From Moringa oleifera (Eukaryota > Streptophyta > Magnoliopsida > Brassicales > Moringaceae), in contig JAJFZO010000645.1 of assembly GCA_021397835.1 (NCBI GenBank), forward strand, positions 434,001 through 498,000: DNA of 64,000 nt, written 5' to 3'. The notes beneath the pieces were generated by a model. The model ran no database searches. It was not told where the DNA came from and saw nothing but the letters and a program-made list of their open reading frames with translations. Shown piece by piece: positions 14,431 to 26,047 of this stretch; position 1 is the first letter of the stretch; every line of letters begins with the position of its first letter. Position numbers and translations under genes: made by a program.

Positions 14431-14987
14431 ATTTAATTCAAAGATTAAAAATTATATAAACCTTAATATTTAGTTCAAATTACCAATGAAATATTTGTAT
14501 TTAGAAAGTAATATATTCAACTTTTATTTGTCAATTTTATTTGAATAAAATTTTAGCTCAAATAATTATAAAAAATTAAAGATATTTTTATTATGAAAAT
14601 AATTCAAAAATGACTCAAATAAATTTTTCACTCTATTTTAGATCCATCCATCAAATTTTAAATAATTTTTAATGTAAAATCTTTTTTGATAAAATTTTTA
14701 TAATTTTGATAGTGTAAATTTGAAATATATATGTTTTTCAGTATTCAAAAAATTTTAAAATTTTTTATGATAGTAATTTTTATATTTGTAAAAAATTTTA
14801 AATTAAACTTCATTATATAAAATCTTGAATTTAAAAATCTTAAATTTTTTATTTTTTTTAAATAAAATAAAATTTAATTTAAATTAATAAATTAAAATTC
14901 AATTTATTACTTTTTAAATATAAAAATTTAATTAATAACATTAGATAAATATCAAAATTTTATGACATATTTACCTTTAATTTAATC
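14431..14987. repeat. MITE-like AT-rich element, copy 6
   Basis: The ends are inverted. The left reads ttcaaagattaaaaattata then aaccttaatattta. The right, on the minus strand, reads attaaattaaaggtaaatat then gtcataaaattttgatattt. The interior includes ttttatgatagtaattttta and other blocks shared with copies 3 and 5. It is non-coding. Confidence 0.55.
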
Positions 14988-16174
14988 TCTATCATCTATC
15001 ACGATTTGATTTACCTTAATTTTTGTTGGATGATAAAACTATTTAATCAATAATCTCGGAAACATTTATTACTAATTATTATTTTTTAAAAAATTTGTTA
15101 GCATATTCTTCGGCTTATTCATATCTTGATTATATGAGATTTTCTTTGTATATTCAAAAATAATTATTGATGAATTTTATGTCCATTAATTTGTTTAATT
15201 TCATAAAAAAATAAAAATAAAAATCAAATAAATCAATACTCTCCTATCAAATATGGGTGAGAATATAGGAAATTAATTAAATAAAAAGAGTTAAGTCATC
15301 TACATTTATTCACTTTAAGCTTATTGGTCACAATTTCCTATTGTAAATCATGATTCTACTTTGTTGACAAGCAAGATCTTCAATTTCCCATAAACTTGCT
15401 TTCTCCTCTCGTACCCATCACTCATTTCCCAAGTATCAAGCAAGTTTCCCACAAGGAAGGTAACTCTAGGCCAAAATTTTCCCGAGAAACAAACAGCCTG
15501 GTTTGTGCTTTTCAGTAGTTAAATGTGATACTGGAGCGAATTCACTGCTCTGATGAGTCATGAAACGCAAAATTCTCAGTTCAAAGAATGAGTCCAATAG
15601 CTTTTAGCTTGGCCACATGCTTATATTTTATAAATTCGTTGAACGAAGAAAGCAGTCCGATTAAGAGCAGTTGTAGAGAGGCAGTTGGCCACCCCACCTA
15701 TCTTTTCACACTTTGCTTTGACCCTAGGGTAAGTATATTTAAAATTTTAAAAATAATTCTCGCTAAAAATTTGAATTTAAAAATATATTTAAATATATTT
15801 TAATTAATAATAAAATAATTATAATAAATAATTTAATAAATTTTTATTATTAAAATATTTTAAAAATAATTCAAATAAATTTCATATTTATTTTAAATTA
15901 ACTTTTTAATTTAGAATATTTTTTATTTATAAATTATTTATTATAGTTTTTTTAAATTTAATTTTTTTAGTATTAATAAAAAAGTTTAAAATCCAAATTT
16001 AAGATAACAAATCCTTATCGTTAATTTTTAAATTTATTTATAAAATTTAATTTAATTTAAATTACTAAATCTTTTTTTTGGTTTTGAAGTCAATTTTAAG
16101 AGAGTATTTTTAATAAAAACTAGATTATATTTACCATGAAACCATTCCAATAGGGACGATTTGGTAATTTCGCC

Positions 16175-16298
16175 CACGTGAACTTACCACCATAATTCTG
16201 CCAAATGGAGAAAGTTAAATGCCCTTGCCTACCGACTTCATTTTCTTCACTCATTCATGAACGAATCGTGTCTTTTTCACTCTTCGATAATATAAATA
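16175..16298 (+). promoter_or_regulatory. Promoter of the 76-aa gene: G-box and TATA box
   Basis: A CACGTG G-box lies at 16,175-16,180 and a TATA box (tataaata) at 16,291-16,298. The TATA box is about 100 bp upstream of the ATG at 16,400, which predicts a transcript start near 16,320 and a short leader. This arrangement supports the 76-codon frame as a real gene. Confidence 0.6.
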
Positions 16299-16399
16299 GC
16301 TGTGGATGCGTTTAAAACTCTTCGCAGACGGGTGTAGGAGGCCTAAGGTGTGATTTCATCACAAAGTGTGTTGGGTTCTGCGTGAAGATTTGGCCATAA

Positions 16400-16630
16400 A
16401 TGGAGCAGAAAAATATCAACCAAGATAAGAGCAGTGGCAGAGCTGAGGACGGAGACATGGGTGTTCCGGTTCACAGCCAAGTCATAAAGATCAAGAAAGA
16501 AATCGAGAAGATCAAGCACCCTTCGCTACAGCAGCCAGGGATGAGGAGAGTTCTTCGAGATATCACTCGCCAGCGCTCACGTTCTCCTCTGGGTTTGGCT
16601 GAGAGACCAATCTCCGTTGGCAACTCGTAG
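16400..16630 (+). CDS. Small conserved-looking plant protein, function unknown (76 aa)
   Basis: A short single-exon gene just downstream of a good TATA box. The protein is hydrophilic and basic, with no signal peptide and no membrane segment. The N-terminal 25 residues are polar and probably disordered. The middle is Lys/Glu-rich (about residues 27-41, VIKIKKEIEKIKHPS). The C-terminal part (about 47-76) has an Arg/Ser-rich stretch around RQRSRSPLGLAERPISVG, with RSRSP and SPLG sites that look like phosphorylation targets. The combination KIKHPSLQQP...MRRVLRDIT...RSRSPLG looks like a conserved plant small-protein signature, but I cannot name a family with certainty. The most upstream ATG is used, and its context (ataaatggagc) is acceptable. 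The antisense 91-codon frame over it is a shadow. Confidence that this is a gene is good; its function is unknown. Confidence 0.6.
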   Translation: MEQKNINQDKSSGRAEDGDMGVPVHSQVIKIKKEIEKIKHPSLQQPGMRRVLRDITRQRSRSPLGLAERPISVGNS

Positions 16631-17707
16631 ACAGCCGATGGACTGCAAGAGATGAAGAAAGGTGCTCTGTGTTCATGAAACAGCTGATTAGTAATAGAAA
16701 GTTTCTTGCTTGTGTTTCTGGGTTTCGGTTGCTTCCCCTGTTTCATCTGGGTATTTGGTTTTCTGTTTCAGCTGTAAATATCTTTGGTTGTAGGATATCA
16801 TGGAACTTATAGCATATTAAGAATATCAAAATTTTGCCCTTTTCTTCTCCTTTTTGCTTCTCGTTTAAGTTTCTTTCGGGCTTTAATTTCTCTTATTGCC
16901 AGTTTTTATTTGCCAGCACCAGCTGCTCCTGTTTCATGCTCTTACATGTTCTGCAAATTAGGATGATATACCAGCTCCTGTATTCCCTGAGCACACTCTC
17001 ACCCACATAGAAATCACAACTAGAATTCAGAAGAGTCTTCCTTAGAGCAGTTAGAAAATCGTCAGATGTGTTAAGGTCATTTATTTTCATTTCTTATCCA
17101 TTTTCCATTGTGGAATTGCAGTTTCTGAAGCAAGCTCTGTGGGTATGAGCAGGAGGCCATGGCACTTCTCGAGCAAAGTTGATATGCATAGAAAACTGCC
17201 CTGAAAAAATTTGTCTAATGTTTTTCCATGGTGGATACACACATGTATCACATGGGTCTCTTTTCATTCCCTGTTAGGCTTGATATGTTGCTATTACTTG
17301 AACATGACTGAGTCCAAAGCCGAAAGCAACTGCGACATGACTGAGTCAAAAGCTGAAAGCAATTGGGTCTGTTCAGTTTCTATGCAATCTGCCTCTTTAC
17401 CTTTTGCCATTCTCTGCACAGACAAAAACACCATTTACGCCAAGCAGTCTGCGTATTTTATCACTTGGTAGAATGTAGACATAAACGAAGAGAAACAGCA
17501 CAGCTGTCACATAAATCCTCAAATGGGTACCCCCCAGCAAGTGTAACCACTCAAAATTTCTTAGGAATTATATAATCACTTGTCTCCCAAGCAGGAACTG
17601 AATTTCCAGAAAGAAAACAACAGATAAAAATGTATCATGGCCATAAATGATCCTGGAACAATGAGACTGTTTAAGGCAAGCAGGTGGAGATCTATCTGAT
17701 TCTCTTG
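16631..17707. other. Convergent intergenic region between the 76-aa gene and the SET gene
   Basis: It holds the 3' region of the small gene and the 3' region of the SET-domain gene, which converge here. The short open frames show no recognisable domain. A 33-bp tandem duplication is noted separately. T-rich stretches at 16,700-16,900 may be the 3' UTR of the small gene. Confidence 0.5.
17302..17367. repeat. 33-bp direct tandem duplication
   Basis: Two adjacent 33-bp units (17,302-17,334 and 17,335-17,367) differ at about five positions. Each begins acatgactgagtc. Because 33 is a multiple of three, the frame on + reads an 11-residue repeat (MTESKAESN...), but nothing shows that it is translated. 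Confidence 0.85.
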
Positions 17708-20700
17708 CTATCGCAACTCTTCTTGCGCACTTGCTGTGTCCTTGGATGATAGTAACTTCACTCTCTTAGTGAGATTTCTCATGACATCTATAATTACAGA
17801 TTTCTTCTGGATTCTGAATTGGATAGCCAGTTCAGTTGAAGTTGAAACACCTTTCTTCAATATGGATTCATCCTCCATTATCTTTGTTGGGAAGTGCCCT
17901 AATGCAATTACAGAGAGGGCGATGATGGTGCGAAAGGCAGCTACTTCATTTGCAACTCCAAGAGGAGCTTTGGCTGACAAAGATTTAAGTGTGTTTATAT
18001 CATGCTTCTGTAACGATTCAGCGTCACTTGCAAGTAGTGCTCTTAAGGCTGCCAAGAATCGTCCCTCTACCAATTCAGCACCTCCTAAGCTTACCTATTA
18101 GGATAGCACAGAAGAAAATGAATATTCAAAATGCCTGAAATTTTTTCTGGGAGACGGCTATTGGTTTGCTGAAAACAAAGTCAAAGTTCCATGACATAGA
18201 CAAGAAGAAATGTGTGCACTTCAATTATCTGTGAAAACAATCCAAAAGAAAAACAAATAATTGAAAAAATGTAAAGGAAAGTAGAAAACCTTCAGATTTG
18301 GAGCTTCTCCATTTAAATTTAACTGGGACAGAAGTTGTTGCTGCCATGGAGCTGGTGAAGAAAAGTTGGATGTCAAAACCCCAGCCGCCATGCTTGCAGC
18401 ATCCATAAGAGCTCCATCATATTTGAGCTCAATAGAGTCATAAGGATTGGATGGTACCACAAATCCATAATCCAAAAGGAAAAGATCATTGCTTAGACAA
18501 CCATAATTGAGTAGTAAAGAATCATTTTCCTTGATCTCCGTTTCTGCCACAACCTAGTTTGCAAGTCAGACAGACTATGAGCTTAATTCAGCGAAGAAAA
18601 ATGGAAAACATTAAAAAAAGAGCAAAGACAACTGTGAATTTTCCTTTTCTTTCTTTCCAAAATTATTCAAAAGATTAAAAAGCAAAAAAAATAATAGTAA
18701 TAAAAAACAAAATTGAGAACGTAGGTAGATAAAACCTTGATTAGCATGTTTTGGTTCCCTGCATTTTGTTCTTGAATAATTCGAGCATTAGGGTTGAAAC
18801 TATGATTGCACATATCGATCAAAGGAAGCATCATAGGTAAATCAGCATTAGACCCATCTGGGAGCTTTTTACCATGCAAACGAAATGCCCTAGATGAGAC
18901 TGCTGACATTGCCCATCCAAGAGAAGATGCATCAACATCTTGTCCTCCAAAAGGATGGTTACTTGGTTTGACATTTTCAAGAGCAGATTTGATCTCTCGC
19001 TCAAAGTCAAGAAGGAAACGACATCTTTTGTTCACCTGATTCCCCAAGATAAAGGAAAAAAAGAAATCACACAATTCATCTCTGAAGTTAGTTGCACAAC
19101 AATATATAAATCTACACAAGCCCATGTACACCTCAAAGAGGCCTGCTTACAAGAAATCACAAAAAAGGAACAAAATATGGAAAATAACATGGAAGCAAAA
19201 GAAGATACAATCTATTCCCTTGTTACCAAACAAGATTAGCAAACAATTTGCCAAAATATTCACATCTCCATGAAGGATTTTGCCAGACTCCTGCATGGCA
19301 CTTCAGGATATGGATCTGAAAACCCTTTTGTTTAGCATATAATACAGGCTTTCAACTTAGACTAAGGATGTACCTGGTAAAGAAGAGGAGCGTATTGCAA
19401 GTTCTTTATATCCTCCCCAGAAAAGAAGATGGGTACACTGAAAGTTTCAGGGAGATTGCTGATGTATGGCCACCAGAAGGACCCAACCTTTGCCCTTTCT
19501 TGTAGAAGCTTCAAACCCAACTTCATTGCCCATAGTTCCTCTGCCAAATGCTCCCTCAGTCCAGTTTACTCATATTCAAAACTCTAAACAGCCTAATTTA
19601 CAAAACTTGAAGTTACCAACTTATACTAAGAAAAATTAAACATGATATCATGCAGGAGCAGCAACACTGTTGCCAGAAGATCCAAGATTGATATAAAATG
19701 AGATATGAACCGAAAAGGCATAAAAATTTAATTAGGAAATTATATTAAAATAAAGTAGTTCCATAGTACCTACAGCTACCACACGAAAGTTTAACAAATA
19801 TAGTTTTAATGCACAAGATGGGGATGAACTAACACATCAATCAGTATCTTTGCCAACAAAAAAAGAAATAGGTGGTGCACATTATATTGAGCTCTTTACA
19901 TATCCACGTTGCCACAGGGTGCAAATGATAAATAGAACAATGAATTACTGGATCTACCACAAGCACTAATGTGCACATATGTCAAAGAAACAAAGAAAAT
20001 GGGAGAAAGAGTTGCTGTGCAACACTAATATGAATAAACATGATTTAGAAGTGGTAGACCTAGGTACTACGTCTTGCAAGATGAAACAAGATTCCAATGG
20101 GAAGCAGTAAGATTACATTGGGGAATATAGTTTAATACAAAGGCAGACTATATGAGCTCTGCAGATGTCCACATTTCCATAGAGTGCAAATGATGAATAA
20201 ATAATGAATTACTGGATCTACCACAAGCAATAATGTGCTCATATTTCAAAGGAACAATGAATAAGGGACAAAGAGAGAGGAACATGTTGCTGTGAGTATG
20301 ATCAAACATGTATTAGAAGCTGTAGATGCAGGTACTACTTCTTACAAGATAAAAGATGATTCCAGTGGGAATATGGTTTAATACAAAGGTAGATAGAAAC
20401 CTCCTTCATTTATGGGAAAAAAGTCACATCCCTTTATTTAATCTAATGTCTATATACTTGAAATATAATGGAACTTATTCTATAGTGAATCTGGGATGGT
20501 GATTAAAACTATGTAATAAGAAGACATCTGTTTTAGTTAGGGTTATTATCTCAAGTTTCACCACTTTTCAATATTTCATTTTTCACAAACTTATAGATGC
20601 AATTACATCAATATAGACTTCAGAAATTTCTTAGATGCAGTATCACATTGAGTTGACCAAGATCTCAAACTGCAACAAACTTCCCTCACATTTCTGGATG

Positions 20701-21808
20701 CAAATATTAGTTTTCAAAATGAAACATTTAATTGTATTTTTCTCTAAATTTGAAGGAGATTTGGTCATTCAGCCTTGTTGGTAATGTATAATACATGTCA
20801 CATTGAATATTGCATGCGCAGTTTTGGTCCTCAGCCCTCAGTTCCAGACAGAAAAGAATAATCCTTTGACACTCCAAGAATAAAAGTCTGAGCAAGGGAT
20901 CTTCCCTCTCTCAACTATCTCCTTTCCTATCCTTTATCAACCATAATGCCCCTAAATCCCTCATAAAAGATAATGCACCAGTAATAGCACACTCTATCGC
21001 CATAATATTAGACTGCCCTAAGGTGTCTCACCCAACTCTTTACAAAAAATGAAGAACCTCAGAATTTCACTTAACAAGTCAATTCTGGCCCATCATGAAA
21101 ATACCAAAACTGTCCAATCTGCTTACACTCAGCTCATCCGTTAGCCCACACATATGATGAGCAGTTTATGACAACAGACTTGTACAACACCAGAAAACTA
21201 AGCACTTTCATGCTTGGAGACAATGACAGACTGAGATCATCTTCAAAAGGCACGTTGTCTAATCCATACTAAATCCAAGGAAATGAAAATAAATTCCATT
21301 TCACTATTAAAAATAGGGGTATTATGTTAATAAAAGGTCAATCTTTACTGCATAACTTATTTAAGAAAAAAAAAAAGGAACATAATGCAGAATACCAGTT
21401 AACAAACAGCAGCAAATAAAACAGAATCCATTAGGGAAAGAAAGAAACTAACCAAACTGAGCAATTATGAAAGCAAAAAGAAAACATACCAGGAACCTGG
21501 CGAGCCAAATTGGACAAGACAGAATCAGCCCCATCATCTATAGCTTCCCACTGAGACCTCAAGGGCACGTGATCAGGGAGCACAATAAGATCAGACCCTG
21601 TGGGGATTTTTCGAGAAGCAACCAAGCCGATACCATAGGTGGGGTCCTGTGACACCGTCACCGCCTCGTGCACGAACCCACCTTCTCTCTTGACCCACTT
21701 GATGAGGTCCGGTGGGTGCGGCACCAACCGCGCAGGATAAGAGGACGCCCTGCACGTTAGCGGCCGGACATGAGTAAGAGAGGCCATTGCCACCTTTGAG
21801 ACAATCAT
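17708..21808 (-). CDS. SET-domain protein of the Rubisco LSMT-like family (lysine methyltransferase)
   Basis: Five exons on the minus strand: 21,808-21,490, 19,540-19,374, 19,035-18,736, 18,553-18,290 and 18,094-17,708. All junctions are GT/AG and keep the frame, giving 478 aa. The SET fold starts around residue 58 (YGIGLVASRKI). The cofactor motif NHSFNPNA is at about 239-246, and the C-terminal SET motif NYGCLSNDLFLLDYGF at about 278-293. The last exon matches the substrate-binding domain that follows SET in Rubisco large-subunit methyltransferases. Family members use S-adenosylmethionine to methylate lysines, often on plastid proteins such as Rubisco LSU or fructose-bisphosphate aldolase; the substrate here is unknown. 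The Ser/Arg-rich, acid-poor N-terminus could be a plastid transit peptide. A second in-frame ATG (MASLTH, 21,787) may be the true start. The key motifs are intact, so the gene looks functional. It most resembles the plant group annotated as Rubisco methyltransferase family proteins. Confidence 0.88.
19888..20397. repeat. Tandem duplication of about 250-265 bp inside SET gene intron 1
   Basis: Copy 1 is about 19,888-20,153 and copy 2 about 20,154-20,397. Both begin gagctct, share atgaattactggatctacca plus caagca, and end tttaatacaaagg. The copies are diverged by substitutions and small gaps. No coding content is seen. Confidence 0.8.
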
Positions 21809-21836
21809 GCTTGCTCGCTTTTGCAGTCTCGGACAC

Positions 21837-23224
21837 AGTGCAGATGGGGACTCAGTGTCACACCTCTAGCAGCTAGTTTGGACGGGGATAAGAGTTCTGG
21901 AAAGGAATACGGGTGGGTTTGTCCCTCGGGTCGGGTCAAGGGTAAAAAGGGCAAAATGTCCTCATTTCTTGTCATGGAATGTTTAATTAGGCACTAATCG
22001 TTTGATTTAGAGGAGGAAAGGGTAAAGTTATTTAAAATCCTCAGTGACATCTTGTTTGTCAAATTAAATTTTGATCCATTAATTTATATTAATTAAATTT
22101 TGATCAAAAAATTCGTACTACGAATCTTGATAACTATTATTATACAAAATTTTAAAATTTTTTGAGTATTAAAATATGTTTTAAAAAATTTATACATTAT
22201 TAAAATTTCAAAATTATATTTAATTAAATTTTAAAATATGTTTTAAAAAAATGTATACATTATTAAAATTTCAAAATTATTCAAAATAAAAGAAAAATAA
22301 CTCAAAATTTTAAAATTATTTAAATAAAAAATCTCACATAAACTTTATTTAAATCATTTTGAAGTATTTTAATAACAAACAAAATCCTTAATTTTTTGAT
22401 ATCGTTAAAATCAAGATTTATTTTATACAGTAAAATTTGATTTGACATGTAAAATATAACTTTAAATTTTAAATAATTTTAATAAAAAACTTATAATTTA
22501 AATTCTCAAAAAAAGATTGGTTAAAAATTGTGAACTTAAAATTTAAATAAAATGATTATTCTATAAATATATGTATGTTAAAAGTTTTTTAATTATAAAG
22601 TTTAACGATATTAATAATATGTTTTTCACACCAAAATTTTGACAAGAAGATTTTTTTCTTAAAAAAGAATATCTAATATGTCTTATCCAAAATAATAGCT
22701 TAAAAATGTCACATTTATACATATTCAACAAATTTTCATTCTTATATAAAACTTTTTTTTTTGATATATTATTAATCTTAACATGGATATTTGATATCTT
22801 GATAAATGATATTAAAATCAAATTAATTCATCATCCAATATTTCATTAAAGGATTATATCAAAAATTATTTTATTTAATAAATTATTAACATTACAAATA
22901 TACAATAAATAAATAAATTTTATAAAATTAAATATTTTGATTATTGATACTTTTAACCTTGGATACCCTAATTAATAAGTCCAAATATTTGAATGATTAT
23001 AGGGAGCAACAACAACTATAGTTATGTTATATACCATTTTGAAACAAAAATATGCAAGGCAGCATATAATATAAGATATAGATGTATCATTTATGAACAA
23101 TATTTTAATTCTCTATCTACGCAAAGAATACGAGCTGTATGAACAAGAAGAAGTTGCATGCGCAGAGGAACCTCTCATGGGTTCTGTTGCTCACTCTCTT
23201 CTGGCATCCGTGAGTCATGGAAGC
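21837..23224. other. Intergenic region upstream of the SET gene
   Basis: The 21,810-22,000 segment, just upstream of the SET start, is less AT-rich and is the likely promoter and leader, though no clear TATA box stands out. From 22,050 to 22,950 the sequence is AT-rich and carries fragments related to the dispersed MITE-like family. No gene is seen. Confidence 0.5.
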
Positions 23225-23680
23225 TCACTCGTACACGCTGAGTTCTTGCTGAAGCTCATGGATGTGACAATTGTAGTAAGGGTAAGGCTCAGAGTCTAGC
23301 AGCCATGACTCCAGATCTTGGTATGCCCATAGATAATCCTCCTGTTGAGTATTCATCCATGAAGGATTATCGGAAGCTTCCTCTGTGAAACCAACCTGCT
23401 TGTATAGCTCCAGGGAAGCAACAACAGATGCGTCCATGGAGGGTTCCAGGATATCTCCAGGGCCTGCATGGTCGATAACAGACGGGAGTTTCTCTACCGC
23501 TGGTTGAATATCAGGGCTTGTGGTGGTTCCATTGCCGGTAAGCTCCTGAACCAGGGTCTTGAAGCTGGAGGTGTCCGTGATGTAGACCTTAGGCCTCAAC
23601 ACTCTTATCAAGCTGTTGAGCTGCTTCTTATCGTTAATCTTGGGTGACGATGACGATGCTTTGCCTGCTTTCTTCCCCAT
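23225..23680 (-). CDS. VQ motif-containing protein (151 aa)
   Basis: A single-exon gene, as is common for VQ proteins. The VQ motif FKTLVQELTG is at residues 40-49 and fits FxxxVQxxTG. It is preceded by a basic stretch (LRPKVYITDTSS, 28-39), and the N-terminus is Lys/Ser-rich. VQ proteins are plant-specific cofactors that bind WRKY transcription factors and are often MAP-kinase targets in defence and stress responses. The short length and early VQ motif resemble the VQ1/VQ10 group; that placement is inference. The C-terminal half is acidic and aromatic (YLWAYQDLESWLLDSEPYPY region), as in an activation-type tail. There is no signal peptide or membrane segment. The start is the first Met of the frame, and a TATA-like tract lies about 50 bp upstream. 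Confidence 0.9.
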   Translation of the reverse strand: MGKKAGKASSSSPKINDKKQLNSLIRVLRPKVYITDTSSFKTLVQELTGNGTTTSPDIQPAVEKLPSVIDHAGPGDILEPSMDASVVASLELYKQVGFTEEASDNPSWMNTQQEDYLWAYQDLESWLLDSEPYPYYNCHIHELQQELSVYE

Positions 23681-23726
23681 TAATTTGTTTCTTTGCTGAT
23701 AAAGCGGAGGATCCTAAGAGCTCCGA

Positions 23727-23740
23727 ATATATATATAAAT
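23727..23740 (-). promoter_or_regulatory. TATA box of the VQ gene
   Basis: The plus-strand tract atatatatataaat reads as atttatatatatat on the minus strand, about 50-60 bp upstream of the VQ start codon. The spacing leaves a short leader. A GA/CT microsatellite lies about 100 bp further upstream. Confidence 0.55.
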
Positions 23741-23841
23741 TGCTGAGAAGAAGAGAACAAGTTAAAATTCAGAGAGTGGAGATGCCCGTTCTGACACTGA
23801 TCCTAGTCGCCATTAAATTTATTGGTAGGAATCCTTACCCA

Positions 23842-23866
23842 TCTCTCTCTCTCTCTCTCTCTCTCT
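23842..23866. repeat. (CT)n / GAGA microsatellite upstream of the VQ gene
   Basis: About twelve CT repeats, reading as GAGA on the gene strand, about 165-185 bp upstream of the VQ start. Such tracts are common near plant promoters and can bind BBR/BPC factors. The role here is inferred. Confidence 0.8.
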
Positions 23867-23910
23867 GGGTCTGTGTGTCAAAGCAAGAAGGAGCTGTGAG
23901 TAGGAAATAA

Positions 23911-26047
23911 AGAAGAAAGCAAAGAGATTTATGCGATGGTTTGTACTGACATGGAAGATGGAAGGGCATGGAAGGCACGCAGCCTACTATTTCGTCAGTC
24001 GTCTTCTTCTTGTCGTCCTTTCAAGTTACATCCCATGTTAATTCCTACAGGATTTCTTAAACAAGTAAATAACACAAAGTCTATTATATCAATTATCAAT
24101 TAGGACTTTAACTTTTCTATATTTAATCAAGGCTGCCATCCCAAATATAATCCAATTCTTCTTAAACAAGTTTTAAATTTTGCATTTATTTAAATTTATA
24201 ATACATCGTAAATTTCTTTTTTTTACATTTTTTTACACTTTTTTATATTGATAGATAAAAATATCCTTAAAAAATATTAGAAAAAAAAATATATATCTCC
24301 AATCATCTTATCTTATTAAATAAGTGTAGTTATAGAATGATGATTTTATTATATTATTTTTAGTTATACTATTTTCAATTATATTATTTTATTAATTATA
24401 TATCATATTATCATATGATATAAAAATGATTTTTTAATTAAAAAAATATAATTTTAAATCAAATAGATATCTCGTTGAATTAATAAATATGTGTTCCAAA
24501 TCAATTATAAACTTATTTAAAAAAAAATCAAATCTTTTAAGTTATGATCGAATCACAATTCTTTAAATCGCATATAATTAAAATTTTTTGTTAATTTAAA
24601 ATTTTAAAATTGAGGTAAAAATTAAAAATGACGCTTATGTTGTAAGAACTACTTCGACTTTATATTATGAACATGTTTCTCTCATTTATTTATTTTTCTC
24701 ACAGTTTTGATATGAAATATAAAATTTAATTTGGCTGCTAGTTTTAATATATAAATCATGTCTTCACATTATGATGTTAGAGATAATATATTAGTATAGG
24801 CTGTCATTGGATAGGTCCACATCCTACTTTAAATTAAGATCTAATAATTTGGCTGTAGCTGTCCTAAAAGTGAAAGCAACCCTCTTTATTTTGTATATCA
24901 AATTAATCATTTAAGCTTTCTGCAACAACAACCGATCTTTCAGGGGTAAGCTCTATGATATATATTAATTAGCTTTTTATGTCATAAGGTCATGATACGC
25001 CTTTTTTTTTAATATATTTTATGTAACTGTTTAATTATTTTAAAAAATCAATAATAAAATATTTAAATTAAAAAACTCATCTACCAAATGAATAATTCAT
25101 CTTTTGGGAGATCCTGAATATAACTATATACCGAAACTTTGGAGAGTCCTGAATTATTCAAGAACTTTTAAACAGTTTTTTTATGCTGGAAGGTGTAAAC
25201 TCTTTCTGTCCCTGTGGCGTCTTCAACTAAAAGCTCTATATAATAAAATCAATTATCATTAATCATCTGTGTAATAAAATCAATATCCTACGAGGACAGA
25301 TCACTTTTCTTTTTTCATGTTTTTGGTGCATAAAACAAAAAATGGAACAGAATTATCCATCATACCCAAAACAATTCAATTGATTTTCACCCAGATGGTC
25401 GTACAATTTATCCATGAGTACCTAAATCTTCCTATTCTTATCTGCAAGGCAGTTTTAAGTGTTCCCCATAGAAGAAAATGTAATGAAAGCCAAAGACTCA
25501 ATTTGGTTAAAAGATATTGAATAAAATGATAAAATCCCAGAACAATTTGGCAAAAGAACTATGTGAAGCCATCCACCTCAAATTTCGAATTAGTTCTGCA
25601 GAAAGTTTATTGCAGGCAAAAGAGCTACAAAACCAGTAAGCACTGTATCCTATACATGTACTGTATATAAAACAAATGGTGTAGAGCATCAGTAAAGATT
25701 GCAATAAGCAGGAGAAACATCGGACACAAACAGATATCCATTTCTGTGGAGGCACAACCCGACTTGAAGCTGTAGTCCAGCATAGGTCATCATCAGTATA
25801 AAACTCATTGTTTTCAAAGCGAGATGACTTCTTAGTGTGAATCTGAAGAGTTTTTCATTCACCCATAAAGGGTTAGATAACTAAAAGGCCTTTAGAGAAA
25901 AGCTTACCTCAAAATTGAAAAGTGAAACTGGCAAAACTCTTTCATCTTTCTCAATTGTCCCGTTGGTAAGGCCACCACAGGCAACAACATGACAACTGGA
26001 TATTCTGGTTTAAGCATCATCATGGAGGGTGCTAATGAATAAGGGTT
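23911..26047. other. Intergenic region between the VQ gene and the COG5 3' end
   Basis: Positions 24,050-25,250 are AT-rich with no gene visible. Positions about 25,500-26,047 are less AT-rich and lie just downstream of the COG5 stop on the minus strand, so they probably include its 3' UTR. A 67-codon and an 82-codon open frame in this stretch show no recognisable domain. Confidence 0.5.

Larger units (their letters stand above)
1..16250. other. AT-rich, gene-poor intergenic region
   Basis: No coding region can be supported here. The open frames are short, AT-rich, and start and stop in low-complexity sequence. Much of the tract consists of related AT-rich blocks that I interpret as decayed copies of one inverted-terminal-repeat family; the best copies are listed separately. 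Two stretches (about 9,290-9,760 and 11,880-12,330) are clearly less AT-rich and look promoter-like. A 75-codon frame at 6,277-6,504 has less biased composition than its surroundings, but I do not recognise it and its start is arbitrary. Confidence 0.7.

Noticed and set aside
17736..18101. 121-codon plus-strand frame
   Set aside because: Mirror frame of SET gene exon 5, which has the family match and correct splice site.
22561..22821. 86-codon minus-strand frame rich in Lys, Ile and Asn
   Set aside because: AT-rich composition only; inside MITE-related repeat sequence.
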